Of a DNA stretch of 64,000 bases, positions 1-8,976 are shown in pieces. The DNA lies in assembly GCF_947500605.1 (NCBI RefSeq), contig NZ_CANMSJ010000002.1:310001-374000 (forward strand), given 5' to 3'. Position numbers and translations under genes: made by a program. Positions within the stretch are counted from its first letter, which is position 1, and the number at the start of each line of letters is the position of its first letter. The notes under the pieces are model-generated. The model was not told the origin of the DNA. It did no database searches and worked only from the letters and a program-made list of their open reading frames with translations. The stretch comes from an uncultured Lacinutrix sp. Its GTDB lineage: Bacteria > Bacteroidota > Bacteroidia > Flavobacteriales > Flavobacteriaceae.

Positions 1-2540
1 ACAAATCTCTTAACGATTTCTCATTACTTAAAACAACTTTAAAAGAAACAATTAAAGACATTGAAAAAGAATGTATGGACATTGGTGAAAAGGCATTAAC
101 TTTAATTGAAAACAATAACATTCCTCAAAACCATTTTAGATACGGCGACCTTCCAAAACATTTTATTAAACTAAAAAACATTAAAATAAGTGATTTAAAT
201 TTTGAAGGCAGGCTAGCTACCGATTTAGAAAACGAAAAATACTATACAGCAAAAGCAACAGCTGACACGAAACAAAGTATTGAAAGTATAATAGAAGAGT
301 TAAAAACATTATTTTACAAATCTAAAACCTTACCTGAACGTTATTTATTACCGATAGCTATATATAAAAATCTAACACCACTGTCTGTTTTAACAGTTAT
401 CAACAAGGAATTAATTGATATTAAAACCGAAGAAAATAAAATGCTAATTAGCGAGTTTAACGCAATTATTAGTAATGAAATAAAAGGTCAACCTACGCCA
501 TTTATATACGAGCGAATGGGTGAAAAATTTAAGCATTATTTTATAGATGAGTTTCAAGACACATCGGAAATGCAATGGGAAAACTTAACACCATTAGTGG
601 ATAGTACTTTATCTGGAGAAAATATTAAATCAGAAAAAGGAACTGCCATGATTGTTGGAGATGCGAAACAAGCCATATACAGATGGAGAGGCGGTAAAGC
701 AGAACAGTTTATGGAGTTATTTAATAAAACCTCAAAACCATTCTATATAGAACAAGATGTTAAAAACTTAGGTTCAAATTTTAGAAGTTTTGAAACGGTA
801 GTTAATTTTAACAATGCTTTATTTAAGCACATTTCTACATACGCTCTTTCAAAGAAAGATTATGCAAATCTTTATGAACAATCACATCAAGAACCATCTA
901 AAGACACTAAAGGATATGTAAACCTTAATTTTATCGATTTTCAAGACGAAGACACTGATAAAGATGAAATTTACACGCAACATGTTTACAATACAATTTT
1001 AGCCTGCCAGAAAAATGGTTACGCCTTAAAAGACATTTGTATTCTGGTTAGAAAGAAAAAACATGGAGTTGCAATTGCAGAATTTTTAAGTAGTCAAAAT
1101 CTAAAGATTACATCTAGCGAAACAATGTTAATTAATAATGCACCAGAAGTACAACTAATAAATAATGTGCTTACTGTGTTAGTAAATCCAAATGACACAG
1201 AATGCAAAGTAAATATTTTAGATTTTTTAGCTGATAAATATGCTATTAAAGACAAGCATGCATTTTTTAAAAACCATTTATTTTTAGATTTAGAACATTT
1301 CTTTAAAAGCTTTGAATCTTTTGGAATAAATATTAACCCAAATCTATTAGTACAACAAGGTTTATTCGATTTAGCTGAAACGGTTGTAAGAAGTTTTAAA
1401 TTAGTAGAAAAATCAAATGCATACGTTCAGTTTTATTTAGATACGGTTTTAGAGTATTCACAAAAAAACATTTCAGACTTATCTTCTTACCTAGAGTATT
1501 TCAACTCTAAAAAAGACAAGTTAAGTATTGTTTCTCCTCAAGAACAAGATGCAATACAAATAATGACTATTCATAAATCTAAAGGTTTAGAATTTCCGGT
1601 TGTTATTTTCCCGTATGCAGAAGATGATATATCCAGAGCACATAAAGACCATAAAGAATGGTTTCCAATAGATGAAAAACAATATAATGGCTTTAAATAC
1701 TCTTTGTTAAACTATAATAAAGAATTAGGTATTCTAGGCTCAAAAGGAAAAGAACTTTATTTAAAACACAAATCTGAATTAGAATTAGATAATCTTAATA
1801 TATTTTACGTAGCATTAACAAGGCCTGTAGAACAATTATACATAATAGGAAAAAAAGACATTAGTAAAAAAGGAGAATTAAATTTAAAATCTTACTCCGG
1901 TTTATTAATAGATTATTTAATGAATACTGGACATTGGAAAGACACCGAAACCGTTTACAGTTTTGGAACTCCACAAAAACCAGAATCAAAAGAGAAAGAA
2001 CTAAGTATTAAAACCATAGAACAACAAGAATTTATATCTACAGCAAAAGAAGATCATAATATTAAAGTGATTGCAAGCTCTGGATATCTTTGGGACACCA
2101 AACAGGAAGACGCAATAGAAAAAGGAAACTTGGTCCATGATATTATGGAACACATAAAAACAGAAAGTGATATCGACATTGCTATTAACGATTTTGAAAG
2201 CAATGGCATAATAAATACAACCCAAGCAAAAGCTTTAAAAGAATCAATATTAGAAATTATAAATCATACAGATTTAAAAACATATTTCTCTGAAGACAAT
2301 ATCATTTATAACGAACGTGATATTATTTCTAAAACAGGTAAACTATACAGACCGGACCGTTTAATTATAAACAATAAAAATGAAGCAGTCATTATAGATT
2401 ACAAAACAGGACTACACAACCCTAAATACCAACACCAATTACAAGATTACCAAGACGTTTTAGAAGAGATGGATTTTAAAGTAACTAAAAAACTACTTTT
2501 ATATATTAATAAGGGCATAACTATTAAAACTTATAATTAA
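1..2540 (+). CDS. AddA/RecB-like UvrD-family helicase with C-terminal nuclease (5' truncated)
   Basis: The reading frame is open from base 3 back to the window edge, so the ATG at 75 is internal and the gene starts outside. Superfamily 1A helicase motifs run in order: DEFQDTSEMQW (motif II, about 548-580), GDAKQAIYRWRGG (III, about 657-695), IHKSKGLEFPVV (V, about 1570-1605) and FYVALTR (VI, about 1804-1824). A PD-(D/E)XK nuclease signature follows (RPDRLI then IIDYKTG, about 2350-2412). The Walker A motif would lie upstream of the window. Proteins of this kind unwind and resect DNA ends before RecA loading. The likely partner is the AddB-like nuclease at 5381, separated by kbl and an OmpA gene. 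The family call is firm; AddA rather than another UvrD nuclease is inferred. Confidence 0.9.
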   Translation, partial: KSLNDFSLLKTTLKETIKDIEKECMDIGEKALTLIENNNIPQNHFRYGDLPKHFIKLKNIKISDLNFEGRLATDLENEKYYTAKATADTKQSIESIIEELKTLFYKSKTLPERYLLPIAIYKNLTPLSVLTVINKELIDIKTEENKMLISEFNAIISNEIKGQPTPFIYERMGEKFKHYFIDEFQDTSEMQWENLTPLVDSTLSGENIKSEKGTAMIVGDAKQAIYRWRGGKAEQFMELFNKTSKPFYIEQDVKNLGSNFRSFETVVNFNNALFKHISTYALSKKDYANLYEQSHQEPSKDTKGYVNLNFIDFQDEDTDKDEIYTQHVYNTILACQKNGYALKDICILVRKKKHGVAIAEFLSSQNLKITSSETMLINNAPEVQLINNVLTVLVNPNDTECKVNILDFLADKYAIKDKHAFFKNHLFLDLEHFFKSFESFGININPNLLVQQGLFDLAETVVRSFKLVEKSNAYVQFYLDTVLEYSQKNISDLSSYLEYFNSKKDKLSIVSPQEQDAIQIMTIHKSKGLEFPVVIFPYAEDDISRAHKDHKEWFPIDEKQYNGFKYSLLNYNKELGILGSKGKELYLKHKSELELDNLNIFYVALTRPVEQLYIIGKKDISKKGELNLKSYSGLLIDYLMNTGHWKDTETVYSFGTPQKPESKEKELSIKTIEQQEFISTAKEDHNIKVIASSGYLWDTKQEDAIEKGNLVHDIMEHIKTESDIDIAINDFESNGIINTTQAKALKESILEIINHTDLKTYFSEDNIIYNERDIISKTGKLYRPDRLIINNKNEAVIIDYKTGLHNPKYQHQLQDYQDVLEEMDFKVTKKLLLYINKGITIKTYN

Positions 2541-2547
2541 TGTTTTA

Positions 2548-2555
2548 TAAATTTG
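2548..2555 (+). promoter_or_regulatory. Candidate -7 box upstream of kbl
   Basis: TAAATTTG matches the Bacteroidota -7 consensus TAnnTTTG and lies 25 bases before the kbl ATG, just after the upstream helicase gene. No matching -33 TTG was seen at 19 bases, so this is a weak call. Confidence 0.3.
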
Positions 2556-2580
2556 TACAATCAACTAATAAAAAATAAGC

Positions 2581-3777
2581 ATGTACGGTAAAATACAACA
2601 ACACTTACAACAAGAAATAAAAGACATTAAAGATAACGGACTTTATAAAGAAGAACGTATAATCACATCACCACAAGGTGCAGAGATTACTTTAAGCACA
2701 GGCGAAACAGTATTAAATTTCTGTGCGAACAACTACTTAGGCTTATCATCTCATCCGGATGTAATCCAAGCAGCAAAAGATGCTATGGATACTCATGGTT
2801 TTGGAATGAGTTCTGTTCGTTTTATTTGTGGCACACAAGATATTCACAAAGAATTAGAGCAAAAGATAGCAGATTTTTACGGTACAGAGGATACAATATT
2901 ATATGCAGCAGCCTTCGATGCTAATGGTGGTGTTTTTGAACCTTTATTAGGAAAGGAGGATGCAATAATTTCAGATTCTTTAAATCATGCTTCAATTATA
3001 GATGGTGTTCGTTTATGTAAAGCCGCACGCTACCGTTACCAAAATAACGACATGGCAGACTTAGAGCAACAACTAATTGATGCTAATAACAATGGAGCAA
3101 GACACAAAATAATAGTAACAGATGGTGTGTTCTCTATGGATGGATTGGTAGCACCTCTAGATAAAATATGCGATTTAGCAGATAAATATGATGCATTAGT
3201 TATGATTGACGAGTGCCATGCAACTGGTTTTATTGGTGCAACAGGAATAGGTACTTTAGAAGAAAAAGGAGTATTAGGTCGTGTAGACATTATTACTGGA
3301 ACACTTGGTAAAGCATTAGGTGGAGCAATGGGAGGTTATACTACTGCAAAAAAAGAAGTAATAGACTTATTACGTCAACGTTCAAGACCATATTTGTTTT
3401 CTAATTCCTTAGCGCCTGCAATTGTTGGTGCTTCTATTAAGGTATTCGATATGCTTAAAAACGATACTTCTTTAAGAGACAAGCTTGAAAGCAATACCAA
3501 TTACTTTAAAAAAGGAATGAAATCTGCTGGTTTCGATATTATTGATGGAGATTCGGCAATTGTACCTGTAATGCTATATGATGCTAAACTATCTCAAACA
3601 ATGGCAAATATGTTATTAAAAGAAGGTATTTATGTTATTGGCTTCTTCTTTCCTGTAGTACCAAAAGAAAAAGCACGTATTAGAGTTCAACTGTCTGCAG
3701 CTCATGAACAAGCCCACCTAGACAAGGCTATTGAAGCGTTTATAAAGGTTGGTAAAACACTTGAAATTATTAAATAG
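2581..3777 (+). CDS. kbl: Glycine C-acetyltransferase (2-amino-3-ketobutyrate CoA ligase)
   Basis: Fold-type I PLP enzyme of the alpha-oxoamine synthase family, 398 residues, the normal length for Kbl. It cleaves 2-amino-3-ketobutyrate with CoA to glycine and acetyl-CoA, the second step of threonine degradation. Visible motifs are [12 protein letters not shown] near the N terminus, the PLP-phosphate region [21 protein letters not shown] (Asp contacting the pyridine N) and [13 protein letters not shown], whose Lys244 is the expected Schiff-base lysine. The close relatives BioF and KBL differ little, but the overall match is to KBL. A threonine dehydrogenase gene is not adjacent. It sits alone between the helicase-nuclease and the OmpA gene. 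Confidence 0.93.
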   Translation: MYGKIQQHLQQEIKDIKDNGLYKEERIITSPQGAEITLSTGETVLNFCANNYLGLSSHPDVIQAAKDAMDTHGFGMSSVRFICGTQDIHKELEQKIADFYGTEDTILYAAAFDANGGVFEPLLGKEDAIISDSLNHASIIDGVRLCKAARYRYQNNDMADLEQQLIDANNNGARHKIIVTDGVFSMDGLVAPLDKICDLADKYDALVMIDECHATGFIGATGIGTLEEKGVLGRVDIITGTLGKALGGAMGGYTTAKKEVIDLLRQRSRPYLFSNSLAPAIVGASIKVFDMLKNDTSLRDKLESNTNYFKKGMKSAGFDIIDGDSAIVPVMLYDAKLSQTMANMLLKEGIYVIGFFFPVVPKEKARIRVQLSAAHEQAHLDKAIEAFIKVGKTLEIIK

Positions 3778-3832
3778 ACACTATTAATTATGATATTTTA
3801 ATAAATTAATAAATATTTTTATATATTTATCT

Positions 3833-3862
3833 TTGTTAATAATGTTTAACAACTTATTTTTG
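3833..3862 (+). promoter_or_regulatory. Bacteroidota-type promoter of the OmpA/TSP3 gene
   Basis: TTG at 3833-3835 and TATTTTTG at 3855-3862 are separated by exactly 19 bases, matching the TTG-N19-TAnnTTTG promoter of the Bacteroidota housekeeping sigma factor. The ATG lies 35 bases downstream. With the terminator at 5339 this defines a one-gene transcript. Confidence 0.75.
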
Positions 3863-3897
3863 CTTTTAATTAACACTTAAAAATTAAATTTTTGAAT

Positions 3898-5310
3898 ATG
3901 AAAAATCTTAGCAGATTATTATTCACTCTAGTACTTGTAGTAAGTTTTAGTAATGTGAATGCACAAGACCAAGACAATCCTTGGGCTATTAATTTTGGAA
4001 TTAACGCGGTAGACTTTTTCTCAGGAGAGGATTCGTTTGATGCTGGAGTATTTGATGAATACTTTAACGCAGAAGATCACTGGAATATTCTTCCTTCATT
4101 ATCTACAATATCTGTATCTAAGTATATGGGTAACAACTTTTCTTTACAAGCTGGTGGTTCTATCAACAAAATTGAAAAGTACGGTGATGTAGCTGTATCG
4201 AATTTAAATTATTATGCTATTGATGGTAACGTAAGATACCATTTTGCTGAAATAATAAAAAGTAAAAGATTAGATCCAGCAGTAGGTATTGGTGGTGGTT
4301 ACACGTGGGTTGAAGAAGGTCCATTAAACACTAACGGAACTGGTGGAAGCAACAACAATGGTGCTGCAACTTTAAATGGTTCTTTAGGTTTAACTTACTG
4401 GATATCTGATAACATTGGATTATTCGTAGAGTCTAAATACAAGCATGCTTTTGAAGATTACTTAGATACTCACTTCCAACATTCTGCAGGAATAGCTGTG
4501 AAATTTGGAGGAACTGATACTGATGGTGATGGTATATTCGATAAGAATGATGCTTGTCCAGAAGTTGCTGGTTTAGAAGCTTTCAACGGTTGTCCTGATA
4601 CTGATGGTGACGGAATCGAAGATTCTAAAGATTCTTGTCCTAACGAAGCTGGTTTAGCTGAGTTTAACGGATGTCCTGATACTGATGGTGACGGAGTTGT
4701 AGATGGTAGCGATGATTGTCCTACTGTTAAAGGTCTTAAATCTTTAAACGGTTGTCCTGATGCTGATGGCGATGGTGTAACAGATGCTAAAGATAAATGT
4801 CCTAAAGAAGCTGGTCCAGCTGCAAACAATGGATGTCCTTGGCCTGATACTGACGGTGACGGTGTAACTGATAATGTTGACAAATGTCCTAAAGTTGTAG
4901 GTACAGTTGCAAACAACGGTTGTCCTGAAGTTGTTGAAGTTGTTCAACCAACTCAAGAAGTTATCGAAAAATTAAACGCTTACGCTAGAACTATCTTATT
5001 TAACTCTGGAAAATCAAGTTTCAAAGAACAAGCTTACCAGTCTTTAAAAGATATTACAGCAATCTTAAAAGAATACCCAGACTCTAACTTCTCTATCGAA
5101 GGTCATACTGATAGTGTAGGAGCAAAATCTTCTAACCAGTTATTATCTGAAAGAAGAGCGAACGCAGTAAGAGATTACTTAATCGCTAATGGTATTTCTA
5201 AAGCTAGATTAACATCTTACGGTTTTGGTGAAGATTACCCAGTAGATTCTAATGCTACAAGAAACGGTAGAGCTAACAACAGACGTACTGAGATTAAACT
5301 TAAAAAATAA
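3898..5310 (+). CDS. OmpA-family outer membrane protein with thrombospondin type 3 repeats
   Basis: About 470 residues. I chose the ATG at 3898, because it begins a clean signal peptide (MKNLSRLLFTLVLVVSFSN, cleavage after NAQ); the in-frame TTG two codons earlier adds nothing. Residues about 25-200 look like an eight-stranded outer-membrane barrel. Next come about five Asp-rich calcium-binding TSP3 units (DTDGDGI/V...D.CP...G....NGCP, about 4516-4930). A C-terminal OmpA domain (about 5000-5308) has the peptidoglycan-binding pattern IEGHTDSVGAKSSNQLLSER. The protein should tie the outer membrane to the cell wall. The nucleotide sequence of the TSP3 units is itself repetitive. A strong promoter and terminator suggest high expression. 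Confidence 0.92.
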   Translation: MKNLSRLLFTLVLVVSFSNVNAQDQDNPWAINFGINAVDFFSGEDSFDAGVFDEYFNAEDHWNILPSLSTISVSKYMGNNFSLQAGGSINKIEKYGDVAVSNLNYYAIDGNVRYHFAEIIKSKRLDPAVGIGGGYTWVEEGPLNTNGTGGSNNNGAATLNGSLGLTYWISDNIGLFVESKYKHAFEDYLDTHFQHSAGIAVKFGGTDTDGDGIFDKNDACPEVAGLEAFNGCPDTDGDGIEDSKDSCPNEAGLAEFNGCPDTDGDGVVDGSDDCPTVKGLKSLNGCPDADGDGVTDAKDKCPKEAGPAANNGCPWPDTDGDGVTDNVDKCPKVVGTVANNGCPEVVEVVQPTQEVIEKLNAYARTILFNSGKSSFKEQAYQSLKDITAILKEYPDSNFSIEGHTDSVGAKSSNQLLSERRANAVRDYLIANGISKARLTSYGFGEDYPVDSNATRNGRANNRRTEIKLKK

Positions 5311-5338
5311 GTTTCTCAATACTTTCAAATAAGTTTTT

Positions 5339-5370
5339 AAAAACGCTTCGGTTTACCGAAGCGTTTTTTA
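5339..5370 (+). terminator. Intrinsic terminator after the OmpA/TSP3 gene
   Basis: Thirteen-base arms AAAAACGCTTCGG and CCGAAGCGTTTTT pair perfectly around a TTTA loop and run into a T tract. It starts 28 bases after the OmpA stop codon and ends 10 bases before the next gene. Confidence 0.92.
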
Positions 5371-5380
5371 TTTTTATACA

Positions 5381-8134
5381 ATGAAATCATTTATTTTCGA
5401 TGTATTAAAAAACCTTAAAGACAAAGGAGAAAACTTATCTACTCTTACCTTTGTATTACCTAGTAAACGTGCTGGAGTATTTTTAAGGCAAGAACTTTCT
5501 ACTGTTGTTAACAAAACCATATTCTCTCCAACTATTATTAGTATAGAGGAATTTGTTGAAGAATTAGCGCAGTTAAAATCTATCACAAATACAGAGCTAT
5601 TGTTCGAGTTTTACAACTCTTACTTAGAATTAACTCCAAAGAAGGAACAAGAACCATTCGAAAGCTTTTCTAAATGGGCACAAATATTACTTCAAGATTT
5701 TAACGAAATAGATCGTTATCTTATTCCTCAAGACAAAATATTCGATTACTTAGGAGCCATTAAAGAATTAGATCATTGGTCGTTAGAAGACAACAAAACC
5801 GATGTTGTAAAAAACTACCTTAAGTTTTGGGACAAATTAAAACTATACTACAAACATTACACTAAAGCCTTAATAAGTAAAAAAACAGGTTATCAAGGTT
5901 TAATTTATAGAGAGGCTGTAGAAAACATAAATGACTATTGCTTAACAAATACACAAAAGCATATTTTCTTAGGATTTAACGCACTAAATACTGCTGAGGA
6001 AACTATTATCCAAGCTTTACTTAAAAATGAATTAGCCGAAGTGTTTTGGGATATAGACGAAGTGTTTATAGAAAACCCAATTCACGATGCAGGACTATTT
6101 ACAAGATCACATAAAAGGAATTGGAAATATTTCGAAAAAAATCCATTTAATTGGATAACTGGTCATTATTCAGAATCTAAAAATATTGAAATATTAGGTG
6201 TTCCTAAAAATATTGGACAAGCAAAAACCATTGGTTCTATTTTAAAAATAATAGAAACAAAAAATCCAAAATTAAAAAGTACAGCTGTTGTTCTTGGTGA
6301 TGAAAACTTATTAATCCCAGTATTAAACTCTATACCAAAAACAATAGATAAACTTAACATTACTATGGGCTTTCCTTTAAGCTCAATACCGCTTGCCTCA
6401 CTATTTGAACAACTATTTGCTATTCATAAAAAAGCATCAGATAAATATTATTACAAAGATATTATTAGCCTTTTATCTCATCAGTTTATAAGACCTTTAT
6501 TTACTAACGAAGAAACCAACAACGCATCAATCTTAATAGAAATAATAAAAAAGAACAACCTTGTATATTTATCGCTTGCAGATTTAAAAACATATAACAA
6601 TGGTAATTCAGAAATATTAGAACTTCTATTTAGTAATTGGAAAAATAATGCAAATCAATCTATTAATAATTGTTTTGAAATAATTAATAAGATAAAAGAA
6701 CACCTAGTTTTAAAAAAAGAAGAAAACTTAATCTCTTTAGAATATCTATACCGCTTTAACAAGCTATTTAACGAGCTCTTTAGACTTAATGAAAGCTATA
6801 AGCATATAAATGATATATCAGCATTATTTAGCATCTATAAAGAGTTACTTTCTAGCGAAACTTTAGACTTTCAAGGAGAACCTCTAGAAGGCCTTCAAGT
6901 TATGGGAATGTTAGAATCTAGAGTGCTAGATTTTGAGACTGTAATAATCTCAAGTGTTAATGAAGGCGTATTACCATCTGGTAAATCTAACAATTCATTT
7001 ATACCGTTTGATGTTAAAATAGAAAACGAGCTACCAACCTACAAAGAAAAAGATGCTGTTTACACTTATCATTTCTATAGGTTATTACAGCGTGCTAAAA
7101 ACGTTTATATTCTTTACAACACAGAAGCAGATGTATTAACTGGAGGAGAAAAAAGTCGTTTTATAAATCAATTAGAATTAGAAGGAATACATGATTTTAA
7201 TCATAAAATAATGACTCCTCAAGTGCCAACATTTAATGTTGAATTAAAGGAAATTATTAAAACCGAAGCCATAATAGATCAATTAAAAGAAATTGCTAAA
7301 CAAGGCTTCTCACCTTCATCATTAACAAATTACACAAGAAACCCGTTAGATTTTTATTATCAAAAACTATTAGGCATAAAGGATCTTGAAGACGTGGAAG
7401 AGACTGTCGCTGCAAACACAATGGGAACCGTAGTTCATGATAGTCTAGAAGCGCTTTATTTACCTTTTATTGGGATAGAACTAAAAGTGGAGGACATTAA
7501 AAGCATGAAACCTAAAATTGATAGTAATATTACAAAGTTTTTCCAAAAAGCTTACGCAGATGGAGACATGACAAAAGGTAAAAACCTAATTGTATTTGAA
7601 ATTGCAAAACGCTACGTTCTAAACTTCTTAAATCTAGAAATTGAAGACTTAAAAGAAGGAAATACAATTAAAATAATAGCTCTAGAGTCACGTACAGAAA
7701 TACCATTAAATATACCAGAATTAGGCTTTGAAGTTAAATTAAAAGGAACTGTAGATCGCGTAGACGAGTACAACGGCATTACTAGAATTATCGATTATAA
7801 AACAGGTAAGGTAGATTCTGGACAGGTTGCTATTGTAGATTGGGAAGACATGAATTCTGATTACAAAAAATTCAGTAAAAGTTTTCAAATTTTAGCTTAT
7901 GCCTATATGATGAATGCAATAAAACCATTAGACTTCCCAATTGAAGCAGGTATCATTTCATTTAAAAACCTTAGTGCAGGCTTTTTAAAATTCACAAAAA
8001 GAGAACAACAAAGAGGTGGCAACAAAGAAACCCTTATTACTCAAGAGACTTTGGATTTCTATTTTGAAGAACTAAAAAAACTAATTATTGAAATTTGTAA
8101 TCCAGACGTAAATTTTATTGAAAAAGAGGTGTAA
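5381..8134 (+). CDS. AddB-like PD-(D/E)XK nuclease (inactivated-helicase type)
   Basis: 917 residues, in the size range of AddB-type proteins. The N-terminal and middle parts resemble a UvrD-like fold without recognisable Walker A (FVLPSKRAG near the start; VIISSVNEGVLPSGKS near residue 525). The C-terminal quarter starts with the family hallmark FSPSSLTNYTRNPLDFYY and contains the nuclease motif VDRVDEYNG...IIDYKTGK (about residues 790-812). It is the likely partner of the AddA-like protein at the window start in double-strand-break end processing. The AddB iron-sulphur cysteines of Firmicutes are not evident. Its stop overlaps the next start by one base (TAATG), suggesting translational coupling. 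Confidence 0.85.
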   Translation: MKSFIFDVLKNLKDKGENLSTLTFVLPSKRAGVFLRQELSTVVNKTIFSPTIISIEEFVEELAQLKSITNTELLFEFYNSYLELTPKKEQEPFESFSKWAQILLQDFNEIDRYLIPQDKIFDYLGAIKELDHWSLEDNKTDVVKNYLKFWDKLKLYYKHYTKALISKKTGYQGLIYREAVENINDYCLTNTQKHIFLGFNALNTAEETIIQALLKNELAEVFWDIDEVFIENPIHDAGLFTRSHKRNWKYFEKNPFNWITGHYSESKNIEILGVPKNIGQAKTIGSILKIIETKNPKLKSTAVVLGDENLLIPVLNSIPKTIDKLNITMGFPLSSIPLASLFEQLFAIHKKASDKYYYKDIISLLSHQFIRPLFTNEETNNASILIEIIKKNNLVYLSLADLKTYNNGNSEILELLFSNWKNNANQSINNCFEIINKIKEHLVLKKEENLISLEYLYRFNKLFNELFRLNESYKHINDISALFSIYKELLSSETLDFQGEPLEGLQVMGMLESRVLDFETVIISSVNEGVLPSGKSNNSFIPFDVKIENELPTYKEKDAVYTYHFYRLLQRAKNVYILYNTEADVLTGGEKSRFINQLELEGIHDFNHKIMTPQVPTFNVELKEIIKTEAIIDQLKEIAKQGFSPSSLTNYTRNPLDFYYQKLLGIKDLEDVEETVAANTMGTVVHDSLEALYLPFIGIELKVEDIKSMKPKIDSNITKFFQKAYADGDMTKGKNLIVFEIAKRYVLNFLNLEIEDLKEGNTIKIIALESRTEIPLNIPELGFEVKLKGTVDRVDEYNGITRIIDYKTGKVDSGQVAIVDWEDMNSDYKKFSKSFQILAYAYMMNAIKPLDFPIEAGIISFKNLSAGFLKFTKREQQRGGNKETLITQETLDFYFEELKKLIIEICNPDVNFIEKEV

Positions 8135-8973
8135 TGATTATAAAAAATGAAACTTTAAGCAGAGAAGAGCAGAAACCTATTGTTTTTGATGTATTTTTTA
8201 TCGAAACTAAAAAACCGAAACCGTTGGTTATATTTTGTCATGGCTATAAAGGTTTTAAAGATTGGGGAAGTTGGAATTTAATGGCCGAAGCTTTTAGAAA
8301 AGCAGAAACATTCTTTGTTAAATTCAATTTTTCACATAATGGTGGCACACCTGAAAACCCAATAGACTTTCCAGATTTAGAGGCTTTCGCTGAAAACAAT
8401 TACACTAAAGAACTAGACGACTTAGATGCCATACTAAATCATTTTTTATCCAAAAATTACGAACACAAAAATGAAATAGACACTGCAAATGTTACTATAA
8501 TTGGACACTCCCGTGGTGGTGGAATTTCAATTATTAAAGCATCGGAAGATTCTAGAATTACCAACCTAATAACTTTAGCTAGTGTTTGCGACTTTGCAAA
8601 ACGCACAGCAACAATTGGAGATATAGAACAATGGAAAAAAGATGGCGTTAAATATGTTTTAAACGGAAGAACGAAGCAACAAATGCCACACAACTATCAG
8701 TTTTATGAAGATTTTAAAGCACACGAAGAAAGATTAAATATTGAAAATGCTGAAAAATCATTACAAATTCCACATCTTATAATTCATGCAAAAGACGATC
8801 CGTCGGTTAAATTTAATGAAGCAGAATCTCTTCATTCATGGAATCCTAAAAGCATATTAATTCCTCTTGAAAATAGTGATCATGTTTTTGGAGCTAAACA
8901 TCCTTGGTTAGACAAATTACCACCAAAAGCGTTAGTGCAGGTAATAGAAAATTGTATTGGGCAAATTTGTTAA
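8134..8973 (+). CDS. Alpha/beta hydrolase family protein
   Basis: 279 residues, with no signal peptide, so probably cytoplasmic. The alpha/beta-hydrolase pattern is clear: an early strand and oxyanion region (VIFCHGYKGFKDWG), the nucleophile elbow GHSRGG with Ser126, an acid candidate in HAKDDPSV and a terminal His in NSDHVFG. The substrate cannot be read from the sequence; esterases, peptidases and thioesterases share this fold. The start codon overlaps the AddB-like stop codon by one base, so the two are co-translated, though no functional link is obvious. It converges on the histidine kinase gene with three bases between stops. Confidence 0.85.
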   Translation: MIIKNETLSREEQKPIVFDVFFIETKKPKPLVIFCHGYKGFKDWGSWNLMAEAFRKAETFFVKFNFSHNGGTPENPIDFPDLEAFAENNYTKELDDLDAILNHFLSKNYEHKNEIDTANVTIIGHSRGGGISIIKASEDSRITNLITLASVCDFAKRTATIGDIEQWKKDGVKYVLNGRTKQQMPHNYQFYEDFKAHEERLNIENAEKSLQIPHLIIHAKDDPSVKFNEAESLHSWNPKSILIPLENSDHVFGAKHPWLDKLPPKALVQVIENCIGQIC

Positions 8974-8976
8974 AGG

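Noticed and set aside
4470-4956. Reverse-strand frames across the TSP3 region
   Set aside because: They arise from the repetitive codon pattern of the TSP3 units and have no start context or family likeness.
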